Shown here: positions 33,102 to 45,343 of the stretch, piece after piece | Layout: every line of letters begins with the position of its first letter | Numbering within the stretch: position 1 is the stretch's first letter | Origin: Lineus longissimus | Taxonomy: Eukaryota; Nemertea; Pilidiophora; Heteronemertea; Lineidae | Length of the DNA: 64,000 bases | Assembly: GCF_910592395.1 (NCBI RefSeq) | Contig: NC_088315.1 | Coordinates: forward strand, 19,200,219-19,264,218 | Reading direction: 5' to 3' | Notes under the pieces: model-generated | Told to the model about the DNA's origin: nothing | The model's database searches: none | The model's input: the letters and a program-made list of their open reading frames with translations, nothing else | Program-made: the position numbers and the translations under genes

Positions 33102-34341
33102 CTAAATCTCTTTACAGGATGTAAAACTTCTTATCAAAATTCTACAGACAAGTTTACTAATCTTTAACAAAGTGGGATGTCTGTTTCACATAGGCCTATT
33201 ACACATAATAAAAATAAAGGTCTTTTTTACAAACGCCCTTCAACAGACCGGCGAAATAGCGTCTACACAGTGTATAACCTTTTCCACTTGTGTGGCTATA
33301 CAGCTTACCAACATGTAATTCCCAATGGTAATGAAAACATTAAGTTTTAAACGAGAAATTTTACTGAGGACGGATGATCAAGCTTGATTGAAAGACTAAA
33401 ACAACAATGTCCTTCAGAAAGCTACATTTGATAAAGCTCTAGTTTCGTTGATACGAGACAAAAAGATGCAACCAGGCCTCAAACTAGACTTTCTTACTTG
33501 GAAATCAAACTAAAGTCATGACGAAATCTCAAGAGTCCTGTACCAGATTTCTTAGTTAAAAGTTTTAAAATTGAGGGGCCAGTTTCATGCTTCAAGACAC
33601 TCTTCGGGGGTTATCTCGAGCCCTGCTCTACCCTACAGTCTGGATTAACCAACATAGCACTTCTTTAATCTCGAGTGGACACTTACTGGCTACAACCCTT
33701 AGTATGATCTGATATGATTGGAGTAAACTAACTACAGAATACCTGTCAACAGGTATTTATACAAATCTAATCTAAGTTCCTTGCAACAATCTCATGAATA
33801 CATTTACATCTATTTTTACACTATTTACAGTAGAAATTAACCCTCTGGGCTAAATGGCAAAGGTTTCCCATCAAAATAAAAGAGACTAGGGGTCCAACCC
33901 CCTCTGCTGGTATTACTTAGCTGTTGTTTTTTTTTGACAGCTTTTTACGAACGTTTCGAACATTATTCTTTCTGGTATTGAGTTACTTTTTCAAACCCCA
34001 ATGTATGATAACTTTACCTTTACTAGAAGACACGTGATTTCTGTTGAATTTTTCGTCCTGCCCGTAAAAACAATTCTGACGCATTTTGCATTCTTGGATA
34101 AAAAACAGTTTCAGAACGATTTATTTTTAGAAAATGCTCCATACGATTGTAATGCATCCCAGAGTATCATACCAGTTCAGTGTCGCCACCTATACTAACT
34201 GTTGTACACTACACGTAATAGCTGCCAAACCAAGGCTCGCATGTTATGGCATTCGAATAAAGCCCTATTCGTTGAGACAACCGTTTACTTTCATTCGTGT
34301 CCTGACCATGATCTTCAGCTGTGAAAGGAGTCGATGACGCA

Positions 34342-37300
34342 TCAAAGTACCAGAAACCCAAACAACAGCGTAACCAAAAACATCCAATTGTTCTGGAACA
34401 AACGGTTGGCACCACCAGATAAGAACGGGTAGAAGAAGTCGTAGGGCAGCCGGATGGCTAATAGGGGGCGCTCTGCATAGAATGGAACAGCTTTCTCTGA
34501 TGCATCAACGAATGTAACGGAACTAGTCACCTCGAAGTTTTGGCCGAGGTCCATCGTGTCTGGTTGGCAAAAAGGGCCATAGCACTAGAAAGAGAGGATG
34601 ATAAAATTACAACACTGAGAATAGTTGACTCCAGTATCATCAGTAATCGAATCAGAAGTTTATGTACGCTACCAAGTATGAATAAAGATCACATACTTGA
34701 TGCCACTTACCTCATATTTCAGTTCTTGAGCCTCATCATACACCCTTGCCACACCTATGATTTTTGGTTGAGGATTGGCCAGCGAGCCAACGTTGGCGTA
34801 GACAATCTCCAGGTTCATTCCCAGGACCATATTGGAGCAGAGGCCTTTCTGAGTGGTGGAGCCCTGAAAGACAAAACACAAATCACATAAAGTACTGGTG
34901 TACTGGTCACAAATCACGTGAAGTACTGGTGTACTGGTCACAAATCACGTAAAGTACTGGTGTACTGGTCACAAATCACGTAAAGTACTGGTGTACTGGT
35001 CACAAATCACGTAAAGTACTGGTGTACTGGTCACAAACAACATAAAGTACTGGTGTACTGGTCACAAATCACGTGAAGTACTGGTGTACTGGTCACAAAT
35101 CACGTAAAGTACTGGTGTACTGGTCACAAATCACGTAAAGTACTGGTGTACTGGTCACAAATCACATAAAGTACTGGTGTACTGGTCACAAATCACGTAA
35201 AGTACTGGTGTAATGGAAAAAAATTCATGACAAAAGTTCTGTCCTGGGAATTCAATTGCCTTAAGTTGCAACGAAGAGTTTCAGAGGTTGTTCAACGCCA
35301 CCTACCGATGCTCCCGTTGGATCATTCTCCGTCAAAATCGGCACCCAGTCTCCCACCTTCTCAACAGCCGAGTTTCCAAATGTGGCCACATAAGAAGGTG
35401 GATCACTGCCTCCGAGCAGGATTCTTTTGGCATCATCTTGGATGAGCTGACAATCGTTGCTCATATTCGTCAAGGAAACACTGAAATTGACAAAGGTTAA
35501 TCAATCATTGTCGACCCACCTTTTGATTAGGAACAAGGGAACTGGGGGGTTCGAATGCAATTTTTTATCCAAACTGACCATTACCTCTTTTGCCATCACA
35601 GGGTTTTGGAAGTGTACGTGTACCATATTTTTCCCGCACCCGCGTCCTGTATAGACTGGGTAGCCCGATTCCAAATTTAGCTCAGGAAAAGTTTCATTGT
35701 AAAATAGCTCGCATTACCCAATCTTAGAGACAAGGTCTGCATTGAATTGTGTGCAGTGCTGCCATCTTGTTTTCACAGGTGTAACCAACCAAAAATAAAA
35801 ATATAAAAAAATAATTAAAAAAATAATTAAAAATTTTTTTTTTTAATTTTGAAAAAAAAATTTTAAAAAAAAACAAAAAAAAACAACCAAAAATCCCACT
35901 TTTCCAGTACTCACCTGAACGTACATCCCGATCTCATGTTAATTCCAAATTTGACGGGAGTCCGTAGGTTTTTATTCTGGTCACAGCTACCCACAATGGA
36001 GCTCGTCATCATCGTCAGCATCTCGTCACGGTTTGAGCTTAGGAGAATATCTTGTCTGAGGAAGAAGAGAAAATGACTGAATAATCGATGTGGTCAAATC
36101 AACAAGTAAGATTCAAAAATCCACCAAGGGGGTTATACATGACAACTACCCATCACTCTGAGGACAGGCAAGTGTACTAGCAGACCATTACAAATGTTAG
36201 AAGCTGGGAGTATTGTACCCAAGACTTATTGTGTCTGAGAACAAGGCAGAAGAAATTGAATTGTTTCATATGAGCATTTTTGGGAAATTATTATTATATA
36301 TATATATTTTTTGGGAAATTTGGGGTCGGAAAATCTGAGATCATCAATTTTTTTAATTTCCCGGTTCAGAACATGAACTTGTCATCCTTCCAATCCATAT
36401 TTAGTGACATTAAAGGGCTAATAGAACTGTTAAAATCATTGTTTCAATAACACCCCCCCCCCCCCCCATCTATATGCAAGTCTACACAAATTGGACTTAA
36501 ACTTTACTAATGCCCTCCCCTTGTGGCATACGTTCTCTAAATGAGTGGCCCCTTACCTGACTTCATTCCCAACAGTCGTCTGCCTCAACAAACCGGCTAA
36601 AACTGGTTGACCGACCTTGTAGCCAGGGTTACCACTTTTGACAACTGTTGCAGTTGCATTTTTCTGAAAACAACAACAAGGATAGGTATCATCACGAATG
36701 TAATAAGTCCTCTTTTTTATTTTTAAAACTCGTGCAATTTTTACACGAAATGTTACTTTTAGTCTTCTGCCTTAGTACCACATGTGTTTAAATTTGAATT
36801 CAAACTGAGCTCCAGGAGACTCGTTGGAAATGCTTGTATCCACACAGAGACGATCACTGCATGGAGGGCTCACTTGGCATTAAAATCAGAGTTAACAGAT
36901 AACTTGGTGGCGGCACTACTGCTGTTGTGGGGAAGATGACTGGGCTGCCGACGACAGCTTGGTAATAATGCCCCTAATTACTCTGTAAGTCCTTTAGTTG
37001 ATGATTCTCGTTTTTAAAGGGAAGGCCGTGTGTATTTTTTAAATCGTAGTCAGGAAAATAGAAATGCAGTAAAACACGATGATGTAGCGCAATTATCATG
37101 CATGCAAATTAGCTGAAACTAGGTATGTATATCTGTGTACACAACAGCCGAGTTAAAATTAAGTTTCAGTAAGTATTTATGCAATTGAAAATTTCCAAAT
37201 TTCAAATTTTCATCAAACGTTGTTGGCCTTTAACTAACCTGTTTCCATGTTACTTTAAATGTCTGTTTTAAAGGCAAGTCGGAATCTTTAATATTCTTCA

Positions 37301-40300
37301 ACACAAACTTGACATCCACGCTCAAAATGCCCTTTGTGCCTTCATGGGTGATCTCATACTCGACCTGAAATGGGACAAACATAGATTGCAAAAATTTCGA
37401 TGTGGCAGCGTTGTTTTCTATAGATTGGTTCAAGATGTTGAGAAATTTTGCATGTCACTCTCATTTTCACAACTGCTCTTGGATTTTCATGAAACCTTCC
37501 TCAAATTGATCAGTACATCAAGTTTTAGCCTCTTAATCCATTCAAAAGTTCAGTACGACCACAACCGCCCTGGAAAAAGGCCCGAGGTGACCGCATAGGA
37601 AATTTTACTACACACTTTTTGCATAGGGGTTTCGCGCCATTGAAGAAATGTCATGGTAAATAAAAGAGAGGTTCTACTGTAACTAAGGTACTCACTTGCG
37701 TAACTGCGTAGTTACAGAATTTTGTTGCCGTGTCATATGCCGGTGTCGGAATGGAACCTGTATTTGTACATGGGCTGGAGAGACCGTTGGCATCGATGCA
37801 GGTACCAGGCAACACTGGGTTCACCATCACTAGCTGCGTCGCGTTATAAAGTGGAATCACAAATGCTGCAGAGGGAAAAAATTGATTATCAGTTCGCTTG
37901 AATGGGATTAAAGGGTTACTACAGGTAGGAGTTAGGGGATCAAATTGGTCATCTTAGGCTAAATAATATGCATATGTAGAAAACTGTATTGTGTTTGACC
38001 CCCCATTCAAGTAACCCCCCCCCCCCAACCCCCGCCCAAGATGCTCCTGTGGACCTCAAGTGTGACGTGGCCTTTACCTGAATCAGGATTATTCACATCA
38101 AACACAGCCGGTTTGAAGATTTCTGGAGTCTGTAAAGAGAGATAAGGTATATGTACATCACATCACAAGCTTGATAATTGGCAGAAAGGCACTGTGTAGC
38201 AGATGCGCAATCTCAACACAGACATTAGTGGGGGCATTTGATTACTGGTGACGCGCTTGGGGAAATCTGGATCTCTCTCCCTGAAGTGCATGCCAAGAAA
38301 ATGAACCCACTAGTTCCAGGCCAGAGTAGAGTAGTGAGGCTCGGCAATGTTTGTCCTCTGTCCATCAGTCTGCAGTGGCCTGTCCGAAGACAAAAGATGG
38401 TGATCAACTCCCCTCTGCCCCCATATAGGAGGATGTTGCTCCAAAGGCCCCCCTTCTCTCTTGCAAGTTTTTGTTGTGGACCTGTTTTAGGAGTATCATA
38501 CTTTCCCTGTAGGAGGTACTAGATTGTACGGTGCACCCCTTTAAGTAACCCAATAGAAAGACTTGAATACTCACACTTGCGACCTTAAAGTTTTTGTAGT
38601 ATGTATCTGCAGTGAGTGACTTATCTGTCTGGCAAGTCTGGGCAAGCGGTTGTCCAAGGTCACGCACGCACTCACTCGTCTCGTCCATAAGGTAGGCTGC
38701 AGCATAAAATCATAAATATATAAAAACAAAATCAATGTAACTCCAGGAAGACCAAAACATTATTATGTTTGTAAGGGTCAAAATTTATACTTTTTTCCAG
38801 TTTTGTCCAGATTGGCAGCAAGATTTTCCAGGTGCTCTAGCAGAAAACCAGTACCATCGCCATGAATTTGTCCGGGTGGTAACCTTTTTTTCTCAGTGCA
38901 AAAATGGGGAGAAAACATTTGTATGAGTGCTGCACCTAGTGACAACGCATTCACCCCCCCCCCCCCCCCCCATCCCCGTCAAGTAGTTGAAAATCTGCAT
39001 TCAAAGCTTATATTTTTCATATACTAAGGGGTGATTTTTGGAGCCCTACCTCATATGAATCTCGACACGAAGTCATTAGCTTTAATCAATTCATATGTTC
39101 AAACCGACCACGACCGCTACGGAAAATGATGACTTTGCAGTCGAGGGAAAACTGTGGGGAATACAGTGGGACCTCGAAAAGACAAGCCACTTCATCTCTG
39201 CCACATGACTGAAGTTATACTTTAGGCAGGTTCAACACAGAAGAAGAAGAAGAGAAATTTTAATTCTTGACTTACAAGCTGGGTTGTCGTCATTGCAGAG
39301 CATTGTATTACCACTTTTAGGGAATCCTAATGTGCCAATGGAATCACTGGAGAACAGCGTGTAGACCGGGTCACCACTCTGAAAAGGGAATCACAGAAAT
39401 AAAGACCATATCATTGACTATTCCAATAAATTCGTTTATTCACATCGGTGTCATTATCCTGAAATGTTGGAACAGGACATCATGTCTTTTGACCCTGTCA
39501 AGTGCAACACTTGATTGAAGGAAGACGGCCTTATGTTGGATCTCAATTTCAGGGGAGGGAGCACCCGGCCCGACAGGAAGCAACAGGTGACGATCTACCG
39601 TCTACGAACAGACCACTGTTGACTCAGAAAACACCTTCACAGAATCAACTCGATGTGAATGTGGAGCTGGAGGCCAGACCCCAGCTTATCATCCTGACAA
39701 TATCAGGCCATTTCACTCGATACATACTTACTCCCTCGGAAACATGCATGCGTAAGGAGAAGTCGTGTTGTAGGCCCTGTTTACAAGAGGATGCCAGCTC
39801 GTGCTTCACTTATGAAGAATAGAGAGGAATACTGGCCAAAGGACACCACCCTCACCACAAAGCTCTGGGGCTCTGTGGCTTCACAACTGCTCCCTAATGA
39901 AGAATAGAGAGGAATACTGGCCAAAGGACACCACCCTGACCACACAGCCCTGGGGCTCTGTGGCTTCAGACCTGCTCCCTTATGAAAAATAGAGAGGAAT
40001 ACTGGCCAAAAGACACCGCGCTGACCACAAAGCTCTGGGCCTCTGTCATGGAACTCTCTAGAACCAGCCGTCTTCTTGAACAAAAATGGACTGAGTGTCT
40101 AGTGTGCATCTCAAAAATTTGGAACGAAAAAGAAGAAGAAGGGGAGGGATAGGGGTCTGATAGTTTTCTCAAAGACACTGTTTTGATTGCACACAATCAC
40201 TAACCTTATACCAGGTAACACTTTTGAAATCGTAAGTTGTCCCAGCCTTCATAGCATACGTTGTAAGCTGATATCTACTAATGTATGATTTGATAGCTGC

Positions 40301-42129
40301 AGACGTATTAGCCACTGAGGGGAGGGTGTAGAAGTTCCTCGCTTGATCTGCAATTATAGTTTGATACGGAAAAAATAACTAGCGAACTGAATGATATTAT
40401 TTGATGTAGTTAGAGAACAAAGATGGCGGCATATTGATTTGAATTTTTGGTGGCAGGACTTATAGCTTTACAAAATTCTTACTTTCTCTTCACATCATTC
40501 CAATGTGATGAAATTTGCAGGTAATAAAGAATGTAAATATCTTCTTTCCGGTCATAAAAAGTATGATGTTTTTATGTAAGAACTAGAAGTCAGGTTTAGT
40601 CTAATATGGTCGGTAATTAGCGTGACCACTTTAAAAGGATATTCTTGAAAGATTTGCAACAACTTACAGTTGTCCGTCACAACACAGAACAATGAGGGGT
40701 CTGTTCTGTTGACGGTGTATTGCGTGTTGTTTGTGAAAATCAACGAAGACAACACGCACATCTGACTGCTCAACCTGGAAGAAAGAAAATCATATTCATC
40801 GATTTTTATATTTGAAGATGAAGGGACTGGATGCTTGTAGAGTGTTGTAGCAAGTTCTAACAATATGTCACCCTCACAGGCATTTGAAATTAGCCAGATA
40901 CAGTGGAACCTCTCTTAGCGGACACCTCTCTATTAAGGACACCATCTCCAATAAGACACAAGTTTTGGTCCTAAATTGGTCGTTTCCATTCGATTTGACC
41001 TCTCTAATCAGGACACCTCTCTATGAAGGACAGCACTTGCCAGTCCCAAGGGTGTCCTTAATAGAGAGGTTCTACTGTATTTACAAATTCCACACGACCA
41101 CAGGCAACCGTAACATCAGAGAAATGGCGTGATCTTTAGTCAACACATTTATCCACAGACTGAAAAAGTTCTCTGAAGAGAACAATACACAGTTGATACT
41201 TGCGCTGATATTCTGTTGGTACATTCCTTAAACGCGCCTCTGTCATCAACGGTACAGTCAGGGTCACAACAACAGTTCACATCACAGGCAGCCGATGTTA
41301 GATCACAGGTGCATGGACCGATGTCTGCAAAAGATTAGGATGGTTTTGGTTGCAGCTGATACAATATGACATGTTATGTCCAGTCCAACAAAGTTGCCCA
41401 AATGAAATGTTCCTAACTGACGAACACATGGCTTGGGCAATGTCAAGTCTATATAGGCCTAGAGGCCTGTTAGTCTTAGTGTTAATTATTCACCAGAACC
41501 ACAACCCCTAGCGGCCTAGGAGGACTAGGCAGGACCGGCCCTGGCACTGCATTTTCACCCTCAGCCTCACCACAGACACATTCACATATTATGCATCATC
41601 ATCATCATTCAGGCATCATGGCCCATAATTGGGCCTTTGCCGTCTTTGCCACACTTCAAAACATGTGACAATGTTAGTATATGAATGCACTGCATCCATG
41701 TCATGTCATGGCTGGTACGGTAGGCCTATACCACTCCACAACCACTGCTGGGTGACTGGCACCATGGCATAGACTGATAGAGGCCCTCACACCAGGCCGA
41801 GGAAGCCACCGTTGTGCCTATATTTAGGTTTGTTTGAGCCCGCAATGACTTCCTCCGCCTGGTGTAAAAGGCTGCAGTGTGCACTGTGCGCGGTCACTCA
41901 CCACTGACACAGTGACACTGTGATTGGCCTGGGCATTGCACTTCCCACTTGGCATTGCTGATTGCACTGCCACTGGTGGTCTAAACTTGACTGTGTGCAT
42001 ACCAACTGTAGTATCGATCGGTGTTGGGTTTCCAATAGGTGTAGGTGCCGGTGCCGGAGTCGTAGCGCAAAATATTGAGAGAAAATAGGGGAATAAAAGG
42101 CAAATTTGGAAAATTCGTTTGGCCGCCAT
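34342..42129 (-). CDS. TCTN: Tectonic family protein, TCTN1/TCTN3-like (14 exons, about 660 aa)
   Basis: Exons (minus): 42129-41902, 41324-41204, 40774-40668, 40347-40205, 39378-39276, 38696-38575, 38129-38078, 37865-37696, 37364-37239, 36663-36557, 36055-35915, 35480-35306, 34863-34711, 34584-34342. The start MAAKRIF opens a signal peptide followed by a Pro/Thr-rich linker. Exon 2 has the family's cysteine signature (CTCDLTSAACDVNCCCDPDC). Exons 5-7 match the tectonic core (ML-C-DDNPA, STPEIF), exon 12 has FGNSAVEKVGDWVPI, and exon 14 has SSVTFVDAS, RLPYDFFYPF and a C-terminal membrane span. Tectonics act in the ciliary transition-zone (MKS/B9) complex and affect Hedgehog signalling. Junctions from exon 3 onward are all in phase. 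The exon 1/2 junction is off by one nucleotide unless a weak GTGACC donor (exon end 41898) or an unseen small exon is used. Exon 2 appears to end at a GCAAGT donor. The C-terminal span suits TCTN2/3; core motifs suit TCTN1/3. Confidence 0.92.
34870..35214. repeat. 31-bp minisatellite filling tectonic intron 12
   Basis: About 10-11 copies of TACTGGTCACAAATCACGTA + AAGTACTGGTG. It occupies most of the 442-bp intron and reaches to within about 20 bp of the acceptor at 34864. Confidence 0.97.
37015..37232. mobile_element. AT-rich MITE (AAAGGG/CCTTTAA ends) in tectonic intron 9
   Basis: Starts TTTTAAAGGGAAGGCCGTG and ends TTGTTGGCCTTTAA. Related copies lie at 43796-44025 (+), 48745-48962 (-) and 55647-55756 (+, truncated), all sharing AATAGAAATGCAGT or its complement. 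The right end lies about 5 bp from the exon 9 donor. Confidence 0.75.
39480..40080. mobile_element. Composite repetitive element in tectonic intron 4
   Basis: The left part (GCAACAGGTGACGATCTACC, GTCTACGAACAGACCACT) is followed by about three 78-bp tandem units with GAATAGAGAGGAATACTGGC. The whole matches 46845-47150 inverted, and its right half matches the satellite in MIS18BP1. Confidence 0.85.
40901..41077. mobile_element. Pogo-like MITE, full length, tectonic intron 2
   Basis: CAGTGGAACCTCTCTTAGCG ... AATAGAGAGGTTCTACTG with TA on both sides. Confidence 0.9.
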
Positions 42130-43080
42130 GTTGTTGATGGAATGCGGGGCATGCCGGTTCCCGGTTTCTAAGGAAAAGTTTATTTCCAAGCTCACTATTC
42201 CTTACTTTTTTAGCATTCTTTTGATATTTTAATAAGTGCAGCAAATTGATAAGGTGTAATTAGACCCCCTAAAACACAAGAATTTAAACCATGATTATCA
42301 CGTGACGCAAGCGGCAAACAAAAGACTTTTTCAAGGTTTGATTTCTTTGGCTTTCATGCTACAATTTCAGTGGTAAACAAGTGTTAATTTCATCCGCAAT
42401 CAATCGTTTTTATTAAATGAATAGTCTAGGACTCTATTGTCATAATTTGGTTGTCGTGGTTAGGCCTAAATTACTCGCTTTCAGGTGATCAAATTGTGTC
42501 TTAAACCGGGCTTTCGCTTTCGGGCACCTGTTTGTTGATGCACGGACTTGGCATTTATTTTTCGTACTATGAATAAGTGCTGAGTGGCATGGCGTGGGCC
42601 TGCAATGCACTCTGCTTGCATGGCTTGAGAGCTTTCGGTCAATCGGTTTTCTTTTAAACGTCTATTTGGCTAACAAATGATGGCTCTGACACCCGACATT
42701 GCCATGCATGCCATAGCCTAGAAGCAATATCTATGAATTGAATAGAAGACAAATCTCGACAAAATAAATTAAAATATTAAAAATATGGTGTTTTGGCGCT
42801 GACAGGAGTCAGGACTGGCATGCATGTTACACCTGAAACAAATGCGCACACTCAGTCAGAATATGTGTCATGTAAAAGGGCCCAACCTGAGATGAATTTT
42901 AGGCAAATGCCCAATTTCTGGGCCGCAATGCCTACATGATGATGAATTTTAACTTCGGAGTGACCGGACAATCCCAAAGGCACTGGGCACCTGAAATTTA
43001 TTCTGGCGCTGTTCAGTCATTGGAACTTGAAAGAAAAAACCGCTAACCATGTTGTCAATTTCAGGATATCAAATAGCATC
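42130..43080. promoter_or_regulatory. Likely bidirectional promoter region, tectonic (-) / 210-aa gene (+)
   Basis: The two start codons diverge and are 0.95 kb apart. The interval lacks recognisable repeats over most of its length, unlike nearly every other spacer here. The 210-aa gene needs at least one 5' noncoding exon in it, because its first seen exon begins at an acceptor (43064). Inferred from layout only. Confidence 0.5.
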
Positions 43081-45343
43081 ATGCCAGCATCAGAGTTCTC
43101 CTGGACCACATCCCAGCAGCTGCCACCGTTCCAAGTCTACGCCTCGAAGAGAAAATGTGACCAAGATTGTTTCATGGAGCAAGATGATGTAAGGAATTGC
43201 CCTCTCACTTAGTGTGGTTTTTCAGCTAGAAGTAGAAATATGAAAAAGCAGAGACGAGAAGAGCACAGTCTGAAAGATAAGGCAGGGTAGCCACTTGTGT
43301 AAGAAGTATGGGCGAAAGGAGGAAATTGAAAAACCCAGGGTGCTGCGCCCTGCTAGATCTTGAACTGAACCAGTAGATTGATGTTTTGTAACTGAGGGTG
43401 GAGCATGTTACAAACCTCACAGGACTCCTAGACTAAGATAGTTCTAATGACCCTTTGATCTCTGAAGCAAAGGGTTTTTTTTCACTGAAACTAAAAGCAC
43501 CGATGGAAGTCTAAGACTAAGAGGGATGGCAGTGAAATTTCAGAGAGGGGGGTCTAATTACTGAAGTGTTTTTGCTAACCATCTATATTGATTGATCAGG
43601 CTGCCCTTGAAAATGTCAGTGTTTGTATGTGTTGTTGCTTTTTAGGGTCAGTCCACCCAGAAGCGTCCATGCCTCATCCCACAATCACAGGGGACACAGA
43701 GCGTACCTGAACATCACATGACACCATTCCAGCATGAGCAAAACCAGATGCAGGTTCGTAAAAACTGTTCCCTTAATTCATCCCGTTTGAGTCTTAAAGG
43801 GACACGTTGTGTTACATGTGATAACTAGTGGTCCTGGAAATAGAAATGCAGTTATCCACAATGCTGTTGTGAAGTTATTGGGCATGATACGATTTGGCTG
43901 AAACTTGGTGTTAGTATGGCATATATCTGTCTACACAACGGCAATTTATATTCTGTTTTTAATCAGTACATATTCACGCAATTTGAAATATTCAAATTCA
44001 ATTTACAATTTTTTAAGAAAGTGACGGTTCACCTGGGAACAATCCCCTCAATGACTCACTTGTGATGCAAGGAAAAAATGTTTTGCTTATGATCTTGAAA
44101 CTGGCATGTTTGATTACTTGGACTGAAATGATAATTATGGCATAACAATTCAAATATATGATTTTGAACAAATTTATCAAAACAGCTTTAACTATCAGAA
44201 AATGCAGGAAAAGTTAGTCTCTCTGTTTGAAAACTTGTTTATCTCCGATTGTAGGCTGTGCGTTTTGACCAGGTTGACTCTCGCAAGCAATCTCAACCCC
44301 ATGTTGTGCCGTCGCAGTCCTGGCCTGATGTCCATCTCCCCATGTCTGAGATCTGTGAACCGGCTGAGATGAACAATAATTGTCTGGATGTAATGCCTAA
44401 TGCGGTAAGTTCGAGTCTTAACGATGGCTGGGATACCCTTCACAGCCATCTCAATTACAGTACATGCTCCATACAGCACTTAACGTTGGTTGACCATGTG
44501 CCCAAAAGGTCGCTGTAAAAAGTGTGCCAAAATTAGGTTTTGGTGCCCTTAATACATTCAGCTGTAGAAAGACACGAAGCTACATCAGGACTGACAAGTG
44601 CTGTCTTTAGTAGAGAGGTGTCCTGATTAGAAAGGTCAAATTGAGTGGAAAAAATCAATTTGGGACCAAAACTAGTGTCCTTAGTAGAGAGGTGTCCTGA
44701 TTAGAGAGGTCAAATTGAGTGGAAAGAATCAATTTGGGACCAAAAGTAATGTCCTTTATAAAGAGGTTGTCCTTTATAAAGAGGTTGTCCTTTATAAAGA
44801 GGTTGTCCTTTATAAAGAGGTTGTCCTTTATAAAGAGGTTGTCCTTTATAAAGAGGTTGTCCTTTATAAAGAGGTTGTCCTTAATAGAGAGGTGTCCACT
44901 AAGGGAGGTTCCACTGTACATATTACGATCTTTGTTATTTTGCAGAACACCACTAACTTAATCATGAACATAAACGACGAAACCTACTCAACACAACCTC
45001 ACCACCAGGAGCCTAATGAACAACAAGTGTGTGCGAGTATGGAGGACGACTTTGTTCCCGATCAGAGACAGTACGATCGTGACGGGGAGTTCTGTAAAGA
45101 ATATTGCGGGTATGCATCTGATTTAAAATCATCAGAAAAACCATGAATTACACTTTCTGTTGCTGATCTACACTTTTCACATCACTGGACTCGCGGGTTG
45201 GCTCTCCTGCTGACTAACATTGTATTCTCATCTCTTCCAGGTATGGTAACGTGAGTCCCAACTCAGGCAAGGTGCGGTGCTATTGTAAGCCGTCATGGGA
45301 AGCCATGCTGGAGGTGCGACCGTATATATCAGATTACTACTAG
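43081..45343 (+). CDS. Unrecognised 210-aa protein with a C-terminal Cys motif (5 exons)
   Basis: Exons: 43081-43188, 43646-43753, 44255-44404, 44946-45109, 45241-45343; 633 nt, in phase, each with good AG and GT sites. The protein is hydrophilic and Gln/Pro/His-rich, with a basic KRKC patch near residue 25 and KRPC near 43. A conserved-looking C-terminus carries two cysteine pairs (FCKEYCGYG and VRCYCKPSW) and the ending MLEVRPYISDYY. No signal peptide or membrane span is visible, so I expect a nuclear or cytosolic protein, by inference only. The frame stays open upstream of the ATG to the acceptor at 43064, so an earlier exon could add residues. The gene is head-to-head with tectonic (start codons 0.95 kb apart), so the two may share a promoter. 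I do not recognise the family. Confidence 0.8.
43796..44025. mobile_element. AT-rich MITE copy in intron 2 of the 210-aa gene
   Basis: TTAAAGGGACACGTTGTG ... AATAGAAATGCAGTTATCC; same family as 37015-37232. Confidence 0.7.
44586..44915. mobile_element. Pogo-like MITE with internal 18-bp tandem expansion
   Basis: Inverted orientation; right end AGGGAGGTTCCACTG followed by TA, left end truncated. Within it GTCCTTTATAAAGAGGTT repeats about eight times (44751-44880), an amplification of the subterminal GTCCTTAATAGAGAGG motif. A 110-bp duplication precedes it. Lies in intron 3 of the 210-aa gene. Confidence 0.9.
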
